In this document: positions 6,103 through 10,589 of the stretch, one piece after another
Position numbering within the stretch: the first letter of the stretch is position 1
How the letters are laid out: each line of letters starts with the position of its first letter
Source of the DNA: Bacteroidales bacterium
GTDB taxonomy: Bacteria > Bacteroidota > Bacteroidia > Bacteroidales > UBA932
DNA length: 10,589 nt
Direction of reading: 5' to 3'
NCBI GenBank assembly: GCA_017535125.1
Contig: JAFXUS010000034.1
Span: 1-10,589, forward strand
Position numbers and translations under genes: made by a program
The notes under the pieces: generated by a model
What the model saw: the letters and a program-made list of their open reading frames with translations, nothing else
Told to the model about the DNA's origin: nothing
The model's database searches: none

Positions 6103-8349
6103 ATGAGAGAGCATATGAAAAACAGAATAGCCATTTGGGCCATCCTGCTGCCGCTGCTGGCATGCTGCACGGTTCAGGAGCCGGTCACCGTGCCGGAAGC
6201 CCCCGCATCCCGTAACGACAGCTATGTGCAGGGCGAAGCCATCCTGCTCCTTACCGAGGAGGGGGCCGACGCCTTTGATCCGACCGTTTCTCTCGAGGCC
6301 CTGAAAGAGATGGGCGTTTATACGATGGAGCGTATGTTCCCGGAAGCCGGGGAGTTCGAAGAGCGGCATCGCGCCGCGGGTCTTCATCGCTGGTACAAAG
6401 TGAGTTACGACCCTTCGGTCTCCCGTACCAAGGCGGGCGGAGAACTGTCCTCCCTTCCTGATGTGGAGGCCGTTACCTTCCAGCCCAAGATCGGGCGTCG
6501 CAGCATTTTCAACGATCCCTACCTGCGCCGTCAGTGGAACTACTACAATGACGGCTCGAACGGCATGGCATTCAAGGCGGGCATGGACATCAACGTCGTG
6601 CCGGTCTGGGAGAAATACACCACCGGCAGCAAGAACGTCATCGTGGCGGTGATCGACGGAGGCGTGCAGGCGGATCATCCGGATCTCAACGGCGTCGTTC
6701 TTTCCGCCGAGGAAGGCAGCCGCAGTTTCATCCGCGGGCATGACCATACCGAACTCTTCATCGACGATCACGGCACGCACGTAGCCGGCACCATCGCCGC
6801 CATCAACGACAACGGCTTGGGCGTATGCGGTGTCGCCGGCGGCAAGGACGGCCAAGGCGGTGTGCGGATCATGGCCTGCAACATCTTCTCGGACGATGCG
6901 AAAGAATCCTCTGACGAAGCGGCCGCGCTGGTCTGGGCTGCCGATAATGGCGCCGTCATCGCCAACAACAGCTGGGGCTACATCTTCGATACCGAAGAAC
7001 AAGTCGCCGCAGGTGCCGCGAACTTCTTGAACGAGGAGTCGGCCCTCAAGTCGGCCATCGACTATTTCATCGAGTATGCCGGCACGGACGTCGATGGCAA
7101 CCAGGTTGGGCCGATGAAAGGCGGACTGGTCCTTTTCGCCTCCGGCAACGAAGGATTTGCGCATGATGTTCCGGGCGAATACGATAAAGTCATCGCTGTC
7201 GGTTCCTTCGGACCGGACGGCAAGATGGCGCTTTTCTCCAACTATGGACCCTGGGTGGACATCCTGGCTCCGGGCGGCTCCGATTCCGACGCCCCGGAGG
7301 AATGGATCATGAGCCCGGTCACGGGAAGCATGTACGGCTTTATGGCAGGCACGTCCATGGCCTGCCCGCACGTAGCGGGTGTCGCCGCCTTGTTGGTATC
7401 CTACTTCGGTGGTCCGGGCTTTACGGCCGACATGCTGAAAGCAGCCCTGCTGGGCGGTGCCGAGCAGAATGTCATCGACCTGCAGAAACGCACGATCGGC
7501 GGTGGCAAACTGGACGCCCTCGGCGCTTTCTCCGTCCTGGACGAGCCGGAGCATCCCGACGCCTCGGACATCGTGTTCTCCACCAATTATGACGGCGACT
7601 GGCGGCTGAAATCGCATGAATCGCTGGATGTCAACGTCAACATCGCCGGCAACGGCCGGGCCAAGCTGCCCGTCAGCTTCTCCACGGACTGCCCGGGCGC
7701 CACGGCGGAATGCACGCCGCGCCAGGCGAGCCTGCATATCGATGCCCTCCTGGCGGAGCCCGGTGATTATACGGTGACCTTCAGCGTGGGTACCATCGCG
7801 ACGAAGAGCTATCCTTTCACCATCCTGCCCAACCATGCGCCGCAATTGCTCGGGACGCCGGATGACATGGTCGTGAATGCTGCCACGGCCGCCTCCACGA
7901 CCCTGGACATGTCGCGTTTCTTCACGGATCCCGACGGGGAAGCGCTTGTTTATCAGCTGAAGCTGGACGGAGATCCCATCGTCACTTCTTCGCTTTCCGG
8001 CTCCCAGCTGACCCTTTCGACTTCAGGTTATGGTATGGCGAACGTGACCCTGACGGCCCTCGACGGTAGGAAAGCTTCTGCATCGACCACCTTCTATATC
8101 CTGGCCCGCAATACGTTCCAGGACGTGGATGTCTTCCCCAACCCCGTCGTGGACAAACTCAACGTCCGTCCCGGCTCTGACCGGACCGTGTCCGTCGAGC
8201 TGGTCAACGCGGCGGGCGCCACCGTGTACGCGGAGGAGTCCGTGCAGGTCGGACCGTTCAAGCCGCTGACCATCGACATGAGTGCGATGCCCGGCGGCGT
8301 CTATGCGCTGATCGTGAACGGACAGCGCTTTACGGTCGTAAAGAAGTAA
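6103..8349 (+). CDS. Subtilisin-like (S8) protease with T9SS type A sorting domain
   Basis: This 748-residue secreted serine protease has a complete catalytic set: Asp185 (VAVIDGG), His223 (DDHGTHVAGT), oxyanion Asn349 (FASGNEG) and Ser418 (GTSMACPHVAG). In order it has a signal sequence with a possible lipobox LLAC (Cys21), a propeptide-like region (about 40-130), the S8 domain (about 160-475), an Ig-like region (about 488-575), a cadherin/Ig-like domain with FFTDPDGEALVYQL (about 580-668), and a T9SS C-terminal sorting domain at 671-748 (VFPNPVVDKLNV through GGVYALIVNG to the final KK). ATG at 6103 abuts the upstream stop (TAAATG). ATG at 6115, preceded by purine-rich GAGAGAG, gives a cleaner MKNRIAIW signal start and is the likelier initiator; numbering here uses 6103. 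Its 3' end overlaps miaA by 20 bp. The substrate is unknown. Confidence 0.96.
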   Translation: MREHMKNRIAIWAILLPLLACCTVQEPVTVPEAPASRNDSYVQGEAILLLTEEGADAFDPTVSLEALKEMGVYTMERMFPEAGEFEERHRAAGLHRWYKVSYDPSVSRTKAGGELSSLPDVEAVTFQPKIGRRSIFNDPYLRRQWNYYNDGSNGMAFKAGMDINVVPVWEKYTTGSKNVIVAVIDGGVQADHPDLNGVVLSAEEGSRSFIRGHDHTELFIDDHGTHVAGTIAAINDNGLGVCGVAGGKDGQGGVRIMACNIFSDDAKESSDEAAALVWAADNGAVIANNSWGYIFDTEEQVAAGAANFLNEESALKSAIDYFIEYAGTDVDGNQVGPMKGGLVLFASGNEGFAHDVPGEYDKVIAVGSFGPDGKMALFSNYGPWVDILAPGGSDSDAPEEWIMSPVTGSMYGFMAGTSMACPHVAGVAALLVSYFGGPGFTADMLKAALLGGAEQNVIDLQKRTIGGGKLDALGAFSVLDEPEHPDASDIVFSTNYDGDWRLKSHESLDVNVNIAGNGRAKLPVSFSTDCPGATAECTPRQASLHIDALLAEPGDYTVTFSVGTIATKSYPFTILPNHAPQLLGTPDDMVVNAATAASTTLDMSRFFTDPDGEALVYQLKLDGDPIVTSSLSGSQLTLSTSGYGMANVTLTALDGRKASASTTFYILARNTFQDVDVFPNPVVDKLNVRPGSDRTVSVELVNAAGATVYAEESVQVGPFKPLTIDMSAMPGGVYALIVNGQRFTVVKK
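8328..8343. other. Hairpin in the protease/miaA tail-to-tail overlap
   Basis: CTTTAC (8328-8333) and GTAAAG (8338-8343) form a 6-bp stem with loop GGTC. It covers the miaA stop codon (8330-8332) and lies just before the protease stop. There is no T-run on either strand, so it is at best a weak 3'-end structure. Confidence 0.3.
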
Positions 8350-9148
8350 CGGGGTCCACCCAGTGGATGACCGCGCCGCTGCGCTCCATGCCGCGGAACC
8401 AGGTCATCTGCCGTTTGGCAAACTGATGAATCGCAATGGCGAGCTTCTCACGCATCTCGGCGTAGGGGAGCTCGCCTTGTAGATAGAGCGTGACGAATTT
8501 GTACTCAAGGCCGTAGGCGATGAGCGTTTCGGCGGGTACGCCGCGCTCCAGCAGGCCGCGGATCTCGTCGATCATGCCTTCCTGCAGGCGCGCGTCCAGT
8601 CGCGCGTCAATGCGTGCGTTGCGTGTCGCCCGGTCCACCAGCGTGCCGATGAAGAAAGGCTTCTGCGGGAAGCCTTCGCGGTCCAGTTCGCCCCGGGCGG
8701 CGCTCAGGGGCGTCTTTTCCGAGAAATCGTAGCCGCGCGTGACGGCGTTGATGTACATACCCGTGCCGCCGCAGAGGACGGGTACGGCGCCGCGGCTGCG
8801 GATGTCGGCGTAGGCCCGCAGGAAATCCTGCTGGAACTGCCAGACATTGTACTGCGTGCCGGGCTCGGCGATGTCGATGAGGTGGTAGGGGACGGAGCCG
8901 TACTCGGCGAGGTCCTTGCCCGTGCCGATGTCCATGCCGCGATAGACCTGGCGGGAATCCGCCGAAATGATCTCGCCGCCCAGCCGTTCCGCGAGGCGCA
9001 CAGCGTAGCGCGTCTTGCCGGAGGCCGTCGGGCCGAGCACCACGACGAGGTCGCACGCGCCGGTGGCGTAATCCCGCGCAAGCTGCGCGAAATCAAGCGT
9101 TTCCGGAGCGGGCAGCTCGGCGATGATGCTATGTTTGAGGCGGGGCAT
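8330..9148 (-). CDS. miaA: tRNA dimethylallyltransferase, short form (MiaA-like)
   Basis: MiaA transfers a dimethylallyl group to N6 of adenosine 37 in tRNAs that read UNN codons. The 272-residue product has the P-loop GPTASGKT (39-46), DSRQVYRGMDIGTGK (64-78), HLIDI (89-93), GGTGMYINAV (127-136) and the C-terminal HQFAKRQMTWFR (241-252). ATG at 9148 is chosen because it lies 4 nt after the smpB stop; the frame stays open further upstream, but that part is smpB coding sequence read in another frame. The distance from GGTGMY to the ARIDARLDARL helix is about 50 residues, against about 115 in E. coli MiaA, so most of the inserted tRNA-contacting domain is absent. About 38 residues precede the P-loop, more than usual. 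It is the last gene of the metK-smpB-miaA operon. A short MiaA subfamily of slightly different specificity is possible. Confidence 0.92.
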   Translation of the reverse strand: MPRLKHSIIAELPAPETLDFAQLARDYATGACDLVVVLGPTASGKTRYAVRLAERLGGEIISADSRQVYRGMDIGTGKDLAEYGSVPYHLIDIAEPGTQYNVWQFQQDFLRAYADIRSRGAVPVLCGGTGMYINAVTRGYDFSEKTPLSAARGELDREGFPQKPFFIGTLVDRATRNARIDARLDARLQEGMIDEIRGLLERGVPAETLIAYGLEYKFVTLYLQGELPYAEMREKLAIAIHQFAKRQMTWFRGMERSGAVIHWVDPVTSLRP

Positions 9149-9152
9149 GGGG

Positions 9153-9611
9153 CTATTCTCTTTCCATCTCGCGGCGGATGTCCTTCTCCTTGATGGTCGC
9201 GCGCTTGTCGAACTCCTTCTTGCCCTTCGCGAGGGCGATGTGCAGCTTGGCGAAGCCGTTTGCGGCGACGTAGGCGCGCACGGCGACGATCGTGAGGCCT
9301 TTGGTCTTGACTGCCTGCGCAAGGTGCTTGAGTTCGCGCTTGGTGAGCAGCAGCTTTCGGTCGCGCAGCGGCTCGTGGCTGCTCCAGGCAGACGCCCAGA
9401 AGTAGGTGGCGACGTTCATGCCGCGGACGTAGAGCTCACCGCCGGAGAAATAGCAGTAGGCGTCCTGGAGCGAAGCTTTGCCGGCGCGGATGGACTTGAT
9501 CTCCGTGCCCACCAGCACGATGCCGGCGTCGTACTCCTCGAGGAACTCGTAGTCGAACGACGCCCGCTTGTTGGTGATCCTCACCTGCTGGGGCTTCTTC
9601 TCCTTGCTCAT
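9153..9611 (-). CDS. smpB: SsrA-binding protein SmpB
   Basis: SmpB binds tmRNA and brings it to stalled ribosomes for trans-translation. The 152-residue product has the full family pattern: [13 protein letters not shown] (11-23), [20 protein letters not shown] (30-49), [15 protein letters not shown] (83-97) and the basic tail region [18 protein letters not shown] (127-144), which enters the decoding site. Length is normal. Start at 9611 is fixed by the conserved N-terminus and by an ATGA overlap with the metK stop, which suggests translational coupling. miaA starts 4 nt after its stop. The ssrA (tmRNA) gene itself is not in this window. Confidence 0.98.
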   Translation of the reverse strand: MSKEKKPQQVRITNKRASFDYEFLEEYDAGIVLVGTEIKSIRAGKASLQDAYCYFSGGELYVRGMNVATYFWASAWSSHEPLRDRKLLLTKRELKHLAQAVKTKGLTIVAVRAYVAANGFAKLHIALAKGKKEFDKRATIKEKDIRREMERE

Positions 9612-10589
9612 AAGCCGAAGGCTTCCTTGATGCGGTCCACGCTGTCCAGCAGCTCCCAGCCGAAGAACTGGATGCCGTCCTTGACATAGGGTTTGCGGCC
9701 CATGTGGCCGTAGGCGGCCGTGGGCTCGTAGATGGGGTTCTTGAGGCCGAACTTGCGGATGATGGCGGCCGGACGCAGGTCGAACAATTCCCGGACCTTC
9801 CGGGCGATCTCCGCGTCGGAGGCCTCGATGTGGCGCGTGCCGTAGGTGTCCACATAGACGCTCACGGGCTCGGCCACGCCGATGGCGTAGGCCAGCTGGA
9901 CGAGGCATTCCTCCGCCACGCCCGCGGCCACGAGGTTCTTGGCGATGTAGCGGGCGGCGTAGGCCGCGCTGCGGTCCACCTTCGTCGGGTCCTTGCCGCT
10001 GAAGGCGCCGCCGCCGTGGCTGGCGTAGCCGCCGTAGGTGTCTACGATGATCTTTCTGCCGGTGAGGCCGGAGTCGCCGACCGGGCCGCCGATGACAAAG
10101 CGCCCGGTGGGGTTGATGAGATAGCGGGTATCGTCGTCGAGCAGCTCCTTCGGGATCTCACGGCGGATGACCTGCTCCGTCAGCGCGCGGGCCAGGGTCT
10201 CCTGATCCACGTCCGGGTCGTGCTGGGCGGAGATGACCACGGTGTCCACGTGGACGGGCTTCCCGTCCTCGTAGGCCACGGTGACCTGTGTCTTGCCGTC
10301 CGGGCGGAGGAAGGGCAGGATCCCGTCCTTGCGCACATCGGCGAGGCGGCGGGCCATGCGCTGGGCCAGGGCGATCGGCATGGGCATCAGTTCGGGCGTC
10401 TCGTCGCAGGCGAAGCCGAACATCATGCCCTGGTCTCCCGCACCGGTATCGTCGCCGTCCTGCGCACGGTCGACGCCCTGGGCGATGTCCGGGCTCTGGG
10501 CGTGGATCGCGGTCAGCACCGCGCAGGTCGCGCCGTCAAAGCACTTGTCCGCGCTGTCATAGCCGATCTCAAGGACGGTCCTGCGCACG
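9608..10589 (-). CDS. metK: S-adenosylmethionine synthetase (5' end outside window)
   Basis: MetK makes S-adenosylmethionine from methionine and ATP in the cytoplasm. The visible 326 residues carry [10 protein letters not shown] (49-58), the metal- and phosphate-binding region [17 protein letters not shown] (164-180), and [16 protein letters not shown] (192-207, the active-site loop), and end [16 protein letters not shown]. The frame runs off the right edge. The GTG at 10586-10588 is an internal valine, since the matching E. coli segment starts about 70 residues into the protein, so roughly that many residues are missing. It is the first visible gene of the minus-strand operon; its TGA overlaps the smpB ATG. 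The whole visible part is intact. Confidence 0.98.
   Translation of the reverse strand, partial: VRRTVLEIGYDSADKCFDGATCAVLTAIHAQSPDIAQGVDRAQDGDDTGAGDQGMMFGFACDETPELMPMPIALAQRMARRLADVRKDGILPFLRPDGKTQVTVAYEDGKPVHVDTVVISAQHDPDVDQETLARALTEQVIRREIPKELLDDDTRYLINPTGRFVIGGPVGDSGLTGRKIIVDTYGGYASHGGGAFSGKDPTKVDRSAAYAARYIAKNLVAAGVAEECLVQLAYAIGVAEPVSVYVDTYGTRHIEASDAEIARKVRELFDLRPAAIIRKFGLKNPIYEPTAAYGHMGRKPYVKDGIQFFGWELLDSVDRIKEAFGL

Noticed and set aside
5743..7845. A 700-codon minus-strand frame opposite the barrel and protease genes
   Set aside because: It spans the junction of two well-supported plus-strand genes, has no motif, and is explained by codon bias.
9149..9322. Upstream extension of the miaA frame to 9322
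   Set aside because: The added residues are rich in R, S and P, and lie over smpB in another frame; they are a shadow of smpB, so the ATG at 9148 is used.
10586..10588. GTG as a possible metK start
   Set aside because: The residues after it align with an internal part of MetK about 70 residues in, so the gene continues beyond the right edge and the GTG encodes valine.

Overview
The window is GC-rich chromosomal DNA from a member of the Bacteroidota, most likely a high-GC Bacteroidales. The evidence is a SusC/SusD pair, a type IX secretion (T9SS) C-terminal sorting domain, a PorV/PorQ-type outer-membrane barrel, and a promoter of the Bacteroidetes form TTTG-N20-TAnnTTTG. No mobile element, CRISPR array, tRNA or rRNA was seen.

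Layout. Positions 1-330 are AT-rich and carry two inverted repeats; no gene can be assigned with confidence, though one frame is open from the left edge to 209. Positions 331-5157 hold a complete susC-like/susD-like pair with a 6-nt gap, closed by a strong intrinsic terminator at 5191-5231. Positions 5257-8349 hold a second plus-strand unit: a PorV/PorQ-like barrel followed directly by a 748-aa subtilisin-like (S8) protease with a T9SS sorting domain. Its promoter starts inside the terminator and ends 4 nt before the first ATG. Positions 8330-10589 are a tight minus-strand housekeeping operon read metK (5' end outside the window), smpB, miaA. Its 3' end overlaps the protease gene tail-to-tail by 20 bp.

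How they may work together. SusC/SusD form an outer-membrane import complex for oligomers. The protease is probably surface-exposed, and its sorting domain would be handled by the T9SS, in which PorV-type barrels shuttle cargo. The barrel beside it could be a dedicated partner. No glycoside hydrolase is visible next to the SusCD pair, while a surface protease is, so a RagAB-like role in peptide uptake is a reasonable hypothesis; the terminator shows the two units are not simply one operon. MetK, SmpB and MiaA serve S-adenosylmethionine synthesis, trans-translation and tRNA modification and look unrelated to the surface system.

The genes are mostly familiar families. The points most worth a second look are the pairing of a T9SS protease with a PorV-like barrel, the lipobox and sorting domain on the same protease, the predicted leaderless start at 5257, and the short MiaA.
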